Origin: JBBATK01 sp044224515
GTDB taxonomy: Bacteria; Bacteroidota; Ignavibacteria; Kapaibacteriales; NICIL-2
NCBI GenBank assembly: GCA_044224515.1
Contig: JBGAKH010000008.1
Coordinates: 62,001 to 126,000, forward strand
Length of the DNA stretch: 64,000 nt
Direction: 5' to 3'
In this document: one piece after another, positions 9,107 through 16,675 of the stretch
Numbering within the stretch: the first letter of the stretch is position 1
Layout of the letters: each line of letters begins with the position of its first letter
Program-made: the position numbers and the translations under genes
Notes under the pieces: model-generated
The model's input: only the letters and a program-made list of their open reading frames with translations
Databases searched by the model: none
What the model was told of the DNA's origin: nothing

Positions 9107-10501
9107 ATGTCATTCGTGCTCATGCAAAGTCTTCCTCGTCTCCGGACTGTTGTCACGCAACAAAGCGTCATATTCCCTGCGCTCGTATTGCTATGCTCTC
9201 TCATCTGCGGCTCTCTCAAAGCACAGTCAGACGATGCATTAACACTTGCAGCGCAGCACAAGGAGCGGCTTAGTTCGGTCCTGAATTCCTATCCCGGCGT
9301 CGTGTCTCCCGTCCTCAGTTACGATGGCAAGCGGCTGTACTTCTCTCGCAAGTACTATCCTGAAAATGTTGGTCAAACCCGTGACCCGGATGACGTATGG
9401 TTTTCAGAGCAAGACGCAATGGGACAGTGGACGGAAGCACGAAATCTTGGATCGCCGATCAACACACCTGAGAGTAATGTCTTGTGTTCTATCACTCCTC
9501 TCTCAAACATTGCATTGCTTCAGACAACGCTTGCAGCCGGTCCACTGCGCACACATGCATTCGCATTCAGCCGATTTGAGGGAGGTCGCTGGACAGAACC
9601 CGAAGCACTCATCGTTGACAACATTCGCAACGATTCTAAGAACTTTTACGCACATCTTAGTTTCGACGCACGATTCCTCTTCCTGGCTTTGGAGGCACCC
9701 GGTGGCAGAGGTAGCTTGGACTTGTATGTGTGTGAGCGCAAAGGTTCGACCCTACACTTCGGAAGTCCGCTTAACCTCGGGCCCGTCATCAATTCACCCG
9801 GCACCGAAGGATCACCATGTTTAGCTTTCGATGGCAAGACCTTGTACTTTTCTTCGGACGGTCACGGAGGTTTTGGTAGCCAAGATCTTTTTGTCACGCA
9901 TCGACTGGACGATGGATGGACTCGTTGGTCTGAACCGCTGAACCTTGGTCCAAGCATCAACACCCCATTCCTCGACCACTGCTTCAGTCTAAGCTCCGAC
10001 GGTGGAGCAGCAATGATCATTTCTGCTGACAGCTTAGGTACAATGGGAATGTACAAGATTGACCTGCCTACGGAGCTTCGCATGGGACCGAGTCAGGTTC
10101 CTACGGAGCCCGCTGACTCACAGTCTACACGTCAGGCGGTGCATGCAGCATCCGTGATAGAGTTTGACCTGCACTTCGACCATGACAAGTCAGTTCTCGA
10201 TGCTGACGAACTCAGACGCTCTCTCACGAATCCACTCTTCCGTACCGAAGAGCGCTGTTGGTCAGTTGAATTGGAAGGATACACGGATTCAACAGGCACT
10301 GAAGAGCACAATGAACGTTTGTCCGCTGCGCGTATCATCAGCGTCCGCAAAGCTCTGCGCAGCTATATGCGACAGTGCTTTCGGATCTCCACCGAACGAA
10401 GGTATGGTGCTTCGCACCCACTAGGAGATAATGCACTTGAGAGTGGGCGCGCACAAAATCGACGTGTACACGTACGTCTCAAAGCTGTAGAGCAACACTA
10501 G
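9107..10501 (+). CDS. PD40 beta-propeller protein with C-terminal OmpA domain
   Basis: 464 residues. The signal peptide ends near SLKA|Q (residue 39). The middle carries several PD40/WD40-like repeats (SYDGKRLYFSRK, SFDARFLFLALEAPGG, AFDGKTLYFSSDGHGGFGSQDLF, SLSSDGGAAMIISAD). The C-terminal 110 residues form an OmpA-like peptidoglycan-binding domain (FDLHFDHDKSVLD, LEGYTDSTGTEEHNERLSAAR, GRAQNRRVHV). Such PD40-OmpA proteins are common in Bacteroidota and tie envelope complexes, including T9SS parts, to the cell wall. It is likely a periplasmic or outer-membrane-associated protein. It stands alone; no operon partner is evident. Confidence 0.85.
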   Translation: MSFVLMQSLPRLRTVVTQQSVIFPALVLLCSLICGSLKAQSDDALTLAAQHKERLSSVLNSYPGVVSPVLSYDGKRLYFSRKYYPENVGQTRDPDDVWFSEQDAMGQWTEARNLGSPINTPESNVLCSITPLSNIALLQTTLAAGPLRTHAFAFSRFEGGRWTEPEALIVDNIRNDSKNFYAHLSFDARFLFLALEAPGGRGSLDLYVCERKGSTLHFGSPLNLGPVINSPGTEGSPCLAFDGKTLYFSSDGHGGFGSQDLFVTHRLDDGWTRWSEPLNLGPSINTPFLDHCFSLSSDGGAAMIISADSLGTMGMYKIDLPTELRMGPSQVPTEPADSQSTRQAVHAASVIEFDLHFDHDKSVLDADELRRSLTNPLFRTEERCWSVELEGYTDSTGTEEHNERLSAARIISVRKALRSYMRQCFRISTERRYGASHPLGDNALESGRAQNRRVHVRLKAVEQH

Positions 10502-10618
10502 ACTTGCGCTTCAGGAACTCGTGCACGAATCAGCGTAGAAGCCGGCAAGCCGTAACCAAAGAACTCCTCTGCAGTGTAACTGTTAGTGCAGCCGACCTAA
10601 ACTAGTCTCAACCTTCCG

Positions 10619-10635
10619 GCAGGGCGCAGCCCTGC
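10619..10635. repeat. Intergenic hairpin between convergent genes
   Basis: GCAGGGC-GCA-GCCCTGC, a perfect 7-bp stem with a 3-base loop, lies between the convergent PD40-OmpA and DUF5683 genes. No T run follows on either strand, so it may be a factor-dependent terminator or a solitary palindromic repeat. Confidence 0.45.
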
Positions 10636-10701
10636 ATAAGCAAAAAACTCGCGAACTCTATGGCACCCACCGATGTCAGAAGTTCATCCTACATGCAGAT
10701 A

Positions 10702-11463
10702 TCAGAATCGAATTTGCGCCATAAGCGCATAAGAGCCCGGTTGTGCGGTGGGCAGTAAACCAATGCCCTTATCGCTCACATCAAAGTCGAAGAGATGAGC
10801 ACCTACATACGCATCCACCGAAGCAAGTACGTAGATGCCTAGAAGCCAAAGACCGGCCACATCGCGCTGATCGCGATAGAACTCTCTCCTATAGTAGGCT
10901 AGATCTTTTTCAGCCGCTGAAATTCCTGGTGTTGAGAAAGTTGTGTTAGCGTCAAGAAACTTGGCGTTGTTCCAAAGGAGTATTCCCGTAGCCGTTGCAG
11001 CACCACCAAAGAACAGTGCGGATTTCCAATACGATTCGTTGTAGAGTTGTCCCCACCCCGGACATACCAACGATCGAACAATTGCACCGCCGGGTGATTT
11101 TGGCTCACGCTGCGTAGACTGCTTTGTACTTTGAGCAGTCGTCGATTTCAACTGTGATGAAGAATCAAGGGGAGAGACCGTTATCTCACTGCGCTCAACC
11201 GTAGCAGCCACCATAGAATACAACGGGACCAAAGCTTGATGATGATCCAACGAAGGAGCGCTCTCGCTGCACGAGGAATTGATTGGGCATACTGTTGTCA
11301 ACGAGCGTGCTGTGGTACAATCGGCCGCATTGCTCGCGACGCGAACAGACTGAGCGGATACGCGCCCGGCTACAACCAGGAAAGTGCATAAAAGAACCGC
11401 CAGAATACGCAGGCCGTGTCGGCTATCTCGATTCAGATAGTGAGCGTGTTTGGATTTGTTCAT
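10702..11463 (-). CDS. DUF5683 domain membrane protein
   Basis: 253 residues with a signal peptide (cleavage near VSA|Q, residue 37), a Ser/Thr-rich linker, and the DUF5683 core: ...PGGAIVRSLVCPGWGQLYNESYWKSA followed by two membrane segments (LFFGGAATATGILLWN; VAGLWLLGIYVLASVDAYVGAHL). The family is widespread in Bacteroidota and Chlorobi and has no known activity; it is often near cell-division or chromosome-partition genes. Its ATG overlaps the RidA stop codon by 4 bases (ATGA), so the two are translationally coupled. The last residues (QPGSYALMAQIRF) end in Phe, as outer-membrane-linked proteins often do. Confidence 0.8.
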   Translation of the reverse strand: MNKSKHAHYLNRDSRHGLRILAVLLCTFLVVAGRVSAQSVRVASNAADCTTARSLTTVCPINSSCSESAPSLDHHQALVPLYSMVAATVERSEITVSPLDSSSQLKSTTAQSTKQSTQREPKSPGGAIVRSLVCPGWGQLYNESYWKSALFFGGAATATGILLWNNAKFLDANTTFSTPGISAAEKDLAYYRREFYRDQRDVAGLWLLGIYVLASVDAYVGAHLFDFDVSDKGIGLLPTAQPGSYALMAQIRF

Positions 11464-12038
11464 TCGTTTCCTACGGCAATGACTTCGATTTCAACGCGTA
11501 CATCTTTTGGCAGTCGCGCGACTTCAACTGTTGAGCGTGCCGGTTTTGATTGCCCAAAGTACTCCGAGTATACTTCATTCATCGCGGCAAACTCGCTCAT
11601 GTCTTTGAGAAACACTGTAGTTTTTGCGACATTGTCGAAGGACAATCCTTGGGATTCGAGTAGAGCCGAAATGTTCTTGCACACTTGGTGAGTCTGCTCT
11701 TTGATACCACCTTCAACAAGAACTCCATGGATGTCCAAGGGGATTTGTCCGGAGAAGTAGTACAGTGAACCTTGTACTCGAACTCCTTGTGAATACGGTC
11801 CGATGGGAGCCGGTGCTTTGTCGCTAAGTATATGCTGTTTCATTATGTGAGGTTGTGTTGATACACCTGATTGTGATGAGGTTCCGCTCTGTGATGATTG
11901 CCGCGTTGATGATGAAGACGAGATAGTTGCATCTGTAAACCTACCTGCCGCCGAAGGTCCTGCGCACGAAACTAGGAAGAGCGACGCAAAACACGATATG
12001 CATCCAACGAAAGCGTAGAGATGGAGAACGCTTCTCAT
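11460..12038 (-). CDS. RidA-family protein with lipoprotein signal peptide
   Basis: 192 residues. The C-terminal 125 are a complete RidA/YjgF/UK114 domain (APIGPYSQGVRVQGSLYYFSGQ, VAKTTVFLKDMSEFAAMNEVY, PARSTVEVARLPKDVRVEIE), with the Arg (in PARSTV) and Glu (in VEIE) used to bind and hydrolyse reactive 2-aminoacrylate-type imines. Ahead of it are a basic residue, a hydrophobic core and a lipobox (LVSC|AGPS, Cys25), then a 35-residue Ser/Gln/Thr linker. This points to a membrane-anchored periplasmic RidA, whereas RidA is normally cytosolic. The long start at 12038 overlaps the FtsB stop codon by 4 bases (ATGA), which supports it. An internal ATG at 11843 would give a plain cytosolic RidA but lacks a ribosome site. 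Confidence 0.85.
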   Translation of the reverse strand: MRSVLHLYAFVGCISCFASLFLVSCAGPSAAGRFTDATISSSSSTRQSSQSGTSSQSGVSTQPHIMKQHILSDKAPAPIGPYSQGVRVQGSLYYFSGQIPLDIHGVLVEGGIKEQTHQVCKNISALLESQGLSFDNVAKTTVFLKDMSEFAAMNEVYSEYFGQSKPARSTVEVARLPKDVRVEIEVIAVGNE

Positions 12039-12388
12039 TTCGACTCCTCTTCGCGAACGATATACACTTCTTCGTGCGGCTTTGCCATGCCGTACTTCTC
12101 GCGCGCCAAGCGTTCGATCTCAACCGTATCATAGCGAAGTTTATCACTTCGTTGACGCAGTGAGTCTTTTACTTGATGGAGTGAGGCTAAGGTGTCTTGT
12201 ATCTGTGTTCGACGAGATTCGAGACGAAATCGTGTTACGATGCCGTAGTTGGAAAACACACCAAAACTCACTACGAGAAGCGCAACAGCAAGGACGATCA
12301 GCCTGCGCCGACGCCTCATTCGATCTTCGTCGGAGAGAGGAGTTTGTTGAGACTGAGTCTGAGACTGAGTATCGGCTGCTGGACTCAT
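12035..12388 (-). CDS. FtsB/DivIC-like septum formation initiator
   Basis: 117 residues with the FtsB/DivIC layout: a cytoplasmic Gln/Thr/Ser-rich N-terminus, a basic RMRRRRR patch, one membrane helix (LIVLAVALLVVSFGVFSNYG, about residues 30-49), a coiled coil (about 55-90, SRRTQIQDTLASLHQVKDSL), and the family's end motif ERLAREKYGMAKPHEEVYIV. It forms the divisome bridging complex with FtsL and FtsQ. It is the first gene of a three-gene operon (FtsB-like, RidA, DUF5683) in which each junction overlaps by 4 bases. Confidence 0.85.
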   Translation of the reverse strand: MSPAADTQSQTQSQQTPLSDEDRMRRRRRLIVLAVALLVVSFGVFSNYGIVTRFRLESRRTQIQDTLASLHQVKDSLRQRSDKLRYDTVEIERLAREKYGMAKPHEEVYIVREEESK

Positions 12389-12449
12389 TACACCCTAGGT
12401 TCTTGGAGAATACCGCGTCTGCGTCATATGGACGCACATAAAGCGCAAA

Positions 12450-13223
12450 TTATGAATTGCCGAAGACCTTTTTGAGTAAAGCCGTCGTTCTTGCCGCCGG
12501 ATCTTTGCGAATTGCAAGCTCTTCCTTGGCAATCATGACAAACAAGCCACTTATGGCTTTGCGAGTTGTGTAATCGGCAAGGTCAGTGTTGACTTTCTCA
12601 ACCAGAGGAATTGAATTGTACGCAACCATAAGGCTTGTCCAATATTTTGTGGCATCAACCTTGTCCAGAGCTTGCGTAATCACCGGTTTGAATTTTTCCA
12701 ACAGCTGCGTTCCACAAACTCTCTCGAGATAGTCGGTTGCAGCTCGATCTCCCCCGCGCACAATACCCAAGGCATCCTGCACAGACATTTTTTGAATTGC
12801 AGAAAGAAAGATGGGTCGAGCCTCCACAGCTGCCTTTTCTGCCGCTCTGTTTAGCGATAAAACGGCGTCATCAATTTTCGAGCCCATACCAATGCCACGC
12901 AGCGAGGTCTCAACTTTTCGAGCATCTTCCGGAAATGGAATCTTAATGCTTGGGTTGGCAAAATATCCGTCGACTTTCGCGAGCTCAGTGCTGCCTTTAC
13001 TGACACCGTGCGACAAGGCCTCACGAATACCTTTGGCTGCCTCATCTTCTGTCAACGCAGCGGGGCTGATCTCTTTGCTTAACTCCTTCACGTCTTTCAC
13101 CATCTTTTTCGCCTTATCAAGCCAGCTCTGAGCTACTATATCAATCGTACAACTGAACGGTAAAAGCAACAACAAGACGTTGAGAATCAATCTCCGGTTC
13201 GGCAATCGCATACTGTGTTCCAT
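12450..13223 (-). CDS. DUF4197 domain protein, secreted
   Basis: 257 residues. The signal peptide (residues 6-32, RRLILNVLLLLLPFSCTIDIVAQ) has a Cys but no clean lipobox. The rest matches DUF4197: ALTEDEAAKGIREALSHGVSKG, YFANPSIKIPFPEDARKVE, LNRAAEKAAVEARPIF, GGDRAATDYLERVCGTQLLEKFKPVI, and the end motif RKDPAARTTALLKKVFG. It is a helical periplasmic protein of unknown activity. The start at 13223 is set by GGGAGGA 7 bases upstream; a longer frame to 13280 lacks such a site. Confidence 0.88.
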   Translation of the reverse strand: MEHSMRLPNRRLILNVLLLLLPFSCTIDIVAQSWLDKAKKMVKDVKELSKEISPAALTEDEAAKGIREALSHGVSKGSTELAKVDGYFANPSIKIPFPEDARKVETSLRGIGMGSKIDDAVLSLNRAAEKAAVEARPIFLSAIQKMSVQDALGIVRGGDRAATDYLERVCGTQLLEKFKPVITQALDKVDATKYWTSLMVAYNSIPLVEKVNTDLADYTTRKAISGLFVMIAKEELAIRKDPAARTTALLKKVFGNS

Positions 13224-13304
13224 GATACTTTCCTCCCAAAAATGTAAGTGGGCACTCGCCACGAAGACCATACAGTTCAAGAGTCTCCGTAGTATAGGTC
13301 CGGG

Positions 13305-13529
13305 CTAGAAGCTCAACTGCAGCGCGATGTCAACATCTGGTGTTGACCTTTCTGTGCGAGTAAGGAGCCGTACAAAATTAGAGACTTCAGGGCCAAAAAT
13401 GTGCTGAGGTACTCTCCATTGTTGTATACCCATCTTCTCACAACGGACCCTGAAGTTCTTGCGCACATTGAGTCTACCGTACAACTCGAAGCAAGCGTAG
13501 CAGTCCGTTTTTGTGGCCATGAAAAACAT
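13305..13529 (-). pseudogene. Short open frame, possible remnant of an outer membrane protein
   Basis: A 74-codon open frame ends in ...RSTPDVDIALQLSF, an alternating pattern with a terminal Phe typical of the last strand of outer-membrane beta-barrels. There is no signal peptide and the reading is short. GGGGAA lies close to the ATG but with poor spacing. It may be a decayed end of a porin-like gene or chance. It occupies most of the 422-base gap between DUF4197 and menA, in which nothing else can be supported. Confidence 0.22.
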
Positions 13530-13645
13530 TTCCCCACTCGGTTTGGATCGATGTCCAAGCGGTATTTTTGTCGACCGACGGGTCGGTCACATTCCGAAGT
13601 ACCCGCCGGACAACTATTCCAATGTTTCATCGACACAATAAGACT

Positions 13646-14569
13646 ATGACCACGCAACCGGAACGCTCAACCATGAGTCTTTGGATGCAAGCTGTGCGAG
13701 CTTTTTCGTTTACAGCGAGCATTACTCCCACTCTCCTTGGTGCCGCTTGGGCTTTCAAGCATGACACGGATATTCATTGGCTTATGCTGCCACTGATCGT
13801 TGTTTGCTCCGTCATGATGCACGCCGCAACCAACCTGGTTAGCGATTACTTTGACTTCAAGCGTGGCGTAGATACCAAAGAGAGCTACGGTTCAAGTCGC
13901 ATTTTGGTCGAAGAGTTACTGAGTCCGAGCGCTGTCTACAAAGTTGGTCTCTTGCTCTTTGCGCTGACATTCATTCTTGGCTTAGTAATGGTGTTTGAGC
14001 GCGGCACACCGGTTTTGATCCTGGGATTGATCGGGATTTTTGGAGGATACTTTTACTGCGGTGGAGGATCTTTTGCCTACAAGTATGTGGCGATTGGCGA
14101 TGTTCTTGTTTTCCTGCTTATGGGACCGATGATGGTATGTGGCTCCTACTACGTGCTTACCGGTCACATGACGAATGAGATGATCCTTGTGTCCTTACCC
14201 ATTGGTTGCCTTGTTGCGGCTATTCTGATTGCAAACAACATCCGCGACATCTCCCATGATCGTAAGGCTAATCTTCATACTGTTTCTACCCTTCTTGGAC
14301 CGCAGAACGCTCGTTGGGAATACATCCTTATCGTACTTGCAGCCTTTGTTATCGTGATTGCCTTGGTGATCATGCAGATTTTGAGTCCGTGGGCACTCCT
14401 TGTTCTGCTTAGTTTGCCTCCTGCTTTGAAAAATATTAAAGCAATACAAGCTGCAGACCCGATGAACGCTCCTCAAGAAATCGCTATGACTGACGTCTTC
14501 ACAGCTCAGCATCACTTCTTGTTCGGTGCCTTGTTGTGTGTCGGCATCGTCATCTCACACTGGTTCTAA
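13646..14569 (+). CDS. menA: 1,4-dihydroxy-2-naphthoate polyprenyltransferase (MenA)
   Basis: About 307 residues of the UbiA prenyltransferase superfamily with many membrane helices. The first Asp-rich motif is NLVSDYFDFKRGVDTKE (about residues 62-78), and the second is NNIRDISHDRKANLHT (about 197-212), followed by VSTLLG. These match MenA more than UbiA. MenA attaches a polyprenyl chain to dihydroxynaphthoate in menaquinone synthesis at the inner membrane. Start: ATG at 13646 gives the usual N-terminus (SLWMQAVRAFSFTASITPTLLGA); upstream in-frame codons add unlikely residues. A CPBP protease gene follows after 43 bases. Confidence 0.9.
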   Translation: MTTQPERSTMSLWMQAVRAFSFTASITPTLLGAAWAFKHDTDIHWLMLPLIVVCSVMMHAATNLVSDYFDFKRGVDTKESYGSSRILVEELLSPSAVYKVGLLLFALTFILGLVMVFERGTPVLILGLIGIFGGYFYCGGGSFAYKYVAIGDVLVFLLMGPMMVCGSYYVLTGHMTNEMILVSLPIGCLVAAILIANNIRDISHDRKANLHTVSTLLGPQNARWEYILIVLAAFVIVIALVIMQILSPWALLVLLSLPPALKNIKAIQAADPMNAPQEIAMTDVFTAQHHFLFGALLCVGIVISHWF

Positions 14570-14612
14570 TTTCACTCGATGCAGCCTATTTCCTTCTGCG
14601 TCAACAGTCCAT

Positions 14613-15248
14613 ATGAAATCCATCGTATTCCCTGTTCTCTTTGCAGCCACCTTGTGGTTCGTGATGTTTTCCGCGCAACTGGAATTCACGCGTTTAATCC
14701 ACGAACACTACTTTTGGCAGGCAATGGTTGTCTCAACCCTGAGCCTGACTCTTTTGACACTTCGTCTGCAGCGTGATCGACTCGCGAAACTCTTTGAGTT
14801 CTCGTGGAACTTCGTGGCTATCGGTGCAGTGCATGCTGTGCTACTCTACGGTCTAAGTCGTCTGGGTGTGTTTCTGATGAGTACCCTGTTCGATTGGACC
14901 ATGCCTCACATCCAAGCTGTATATGCCACACGCACACAATTGGAACCGACGATCATTGCCCCGCTCCTCTTCTTCATCATTGCTCCATGCGAAGAAACTT
15001 TTTGGCGCGGTTTTGTTCAAGCACGCTTAGCTGAGATCAAGGGTGCTAAAATGGCAATGGTCATCACAACGGTGCTGTACTCTCTTGTGCATATCTGGGC
15101 GATGAACCCAATGTTGCTTATTGCTGCGTTGGTGCTTGGCGTTCACTGGGGCTTTCTGTATCGTCGCTACGGTAGCTTGATTCCTGGTATTGTATCGCAT
15201 GCATTGTGGGATACAACCATCTTCGTCATCTTCCCCGTGCAATTTTGA
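14613..15248 (+). CDS. CPBP-family intramembrane metalloprotease (CAAX protease-like)
   Basis: 211 residues with about six membrane helices. The glutamate motif EETFWRGF lies at about residue 127, the first histidine motif LVHIW at about 158, and the third region GLVSHALWDT-like (GIVSHALWDTT) near 196, as in CPBP/Abi proteases such as Rce1. These cleave membrane or prenylated substrates; the substrate here is unknown. The ATG at 14613 is chosen because the hydrophobic N-terminus begins there. It sits just after menA on the same strand and may be co-transcribed. Confidence 0.85.
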   Translation: MKSIVFPVLFAATLWFVMFSAQLEFTRLIHEHYFWQAMVVSTLSLTLLTLRLQRDRLAKLFEFSWNFVAIGAVHAVLLYGLSRLGVFLMSTLFDWTMPHIQAVYATRTQLEPTIIAPLLFFIIAPCEETFWRGFVQARLAEIKGAKMAMVITTVLYSLVHIWAMNPMLLIAALVLGVHWGFLYRRYGSLIPGIVSHALWDTTIFVIFPVQF

Positions 15249-15390
15249 GCTCGACTCAGAGCTTAGCGTAAAAGTCTACTGAAATTTTGTTCCGAGGTCA
15301 ACCTCGAGCATATGAGTTGAGCTTCTAGTACCGAGAAAACACCACGTTCAACAATTCACTGATTCAGATCACTCAGCCACAAACACGTCC

Positions 15391-16413
15391 ATGAAAGCTA
15401 TGATCCTTCGTGCGCACGGTCCTTCCGACGCACTCGAATATGTCGAAGACTTCCCCACACCCTCAATTGCCGATGATCACGTTCTGGTTCGCGTAAAAGC
15501 CACAAGTGTCAACCGTATCGACATGGTGATTGCAGCCGGATATCCAGGTTTGTCAATACCAATGCCGCATATTGTTGGAGGCGACATTGCGGGTGTAATC
15601 GAGCAGTGTGGCTCCAAAGTCCGCAACTACAAGGTTGGCGACCGCGTCATCAGTTGGCCAATCACGATTCCGGATTCTGAGCTAGACAACCCGGACAGTT
15701 TTTTGTCTGACAATTGGCGCTATTTCGGCATGCACATGCACGGAAGTTATGCCGAGTACGTTGCGGTCCCGGAGTCGAGTTTAGTGGCTCTGCCTGAAAA
15801 CGTCAGTTTTGAAGATGCCGCTACCCTGCCCATCTCCGGACTTACCGCTCATCATGCGATCTATGACGTCGCAGCATTGAAGCCAGGTCAGAGCTTTTTG
15901 CTCTGGGGTGGCTCGGGAGGTTTTGGAACACTAGCCTTGCAACTTGCGAAGTCTGCAGGGGCCACTGTCATAACTACCGCAGGCAAGGCTGACAAGGCTG
16001 AAGTTCTCAAATCGTTGGGTGCCGATTATGTGTTCAATCACTACAGCGATGATGTTGGCGCTGAAGTACGAAAACTCTTTCCGGGTGGAGTTGATTGCGT
16101 GCTGGATTATGTTGGACCGAAGACATTCCCTACTAGCTTCAGTCTGTTGCGAAAAGGCGGTACGCTGCTCTTGTGTGGAATGCTAACCGGTCGTGAAACA
16201 ACGCTGAACATCCAGCTTACGTACTTGCGTCATATCTCGATTCGAGGACTTTACCTTGGACGGAAGTCCGAACTGGAGAAGCTTGTACACCTGTTGAGCG
16301 AGGGCAAGATTCGCACACATATTCATGCAATCATGCCGCTTCGCGAAGCGGCCGCTGCACACCGCATCATCAACAGTGGTGACTATGTTGGGAAAATAGT
16401 CTTGGTACCCTAG
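15391..16413 (+). CDS. Zinc-independent alcohol dehydrogenase / quinone oxidoreductase-like protein
   Basis: 340 residues of the medium-chain dehydrogenase superfamily. The GroES-like N-terminal domain (VRVKATSVNRIDMVIAAGYPG; HIVGGDIAGVIEQCG) precedes a Rossmann fold with the NAD(P) motif WGGSGGFGTLALQLAKSAG at about residue 171. The catalytic-zinc ligands of true alcohol dehydrogenases are not in place (N-R in SVNRID where Cys would be), so it is of the quinone oxidoreductase/enone reductase type. Substrate unknown. It appears to be a single gene with flanking gaps of 142 and 262 bases. Confidence 0.82.
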   Translation: MKAMILRAHGPSDALEYVEDFPTPSIADDHVLVRVKATSVNRIDMVIAAGYPGLSIPMPHIVGGDIAGVIEQCGSKVRNYKVGDRVISWPITIPDSELDNPDSFLSDNWRYFGMHMHGSYAEYVAVPESSLVALPENVSFEDAATLPISGLTAHHAIYDVAALKPGQSFLLWGGSGGFGTLALQLAKSAGATVITTAGKADKAEVLKSLGADYVFNHYSDDVGAEVRKLFPGGVDCVLDYVGPKTFPTSFSLLRKGGTLLLCGMLTGRETTLNIQLTYLRHISIRGLYLGRKSELEKLVHLLSEGKIRTHIHAIMPLREAAAAHRIINSGDYVGKIVLVP

Positions 16414-16490
16414 CGAACGAAAAGTGTTCATCGACGCCGGGTTGGTAGAGCTACGTTTCAGCTACGTGGACGTCTTTGATTGAACAAATT

Positions 16491-16530
16491 GAAGACAAGA
16501 AAGACAGGAAAGACAAGAAAGTCAAGAAGA
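16491..16530 (+). repeat. Purine-rich degenerate short repeats
   Basis: Four imperfect 10-base units of the type AAGACAAGAA follow one another in the gap after the dehydrogenase gene. The strand is almost pure purine. No role is evident. Confidence 0.5.
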
Positions 16531-16675
16531 CGAGAGAGGCAGATTCCCTATGGTTTCTGCTTTTTCGTTTTAGGTACTCATCATGGTTGGGGTCGTAGCC
16601 ATTCGATACACAAAAGGACAGGCGACGAAGCAACGAGAACCTCAGACCATGTGACACGGTGCAGAAGATGGCGAC

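Noticed and set aside
13313..13657. 114-codon minus frame before menA
   Set aside because: Composition is random-like (Cys/Ser/Arg) and there is no start signal; it covers the same DNA as the small barrel-like frame.
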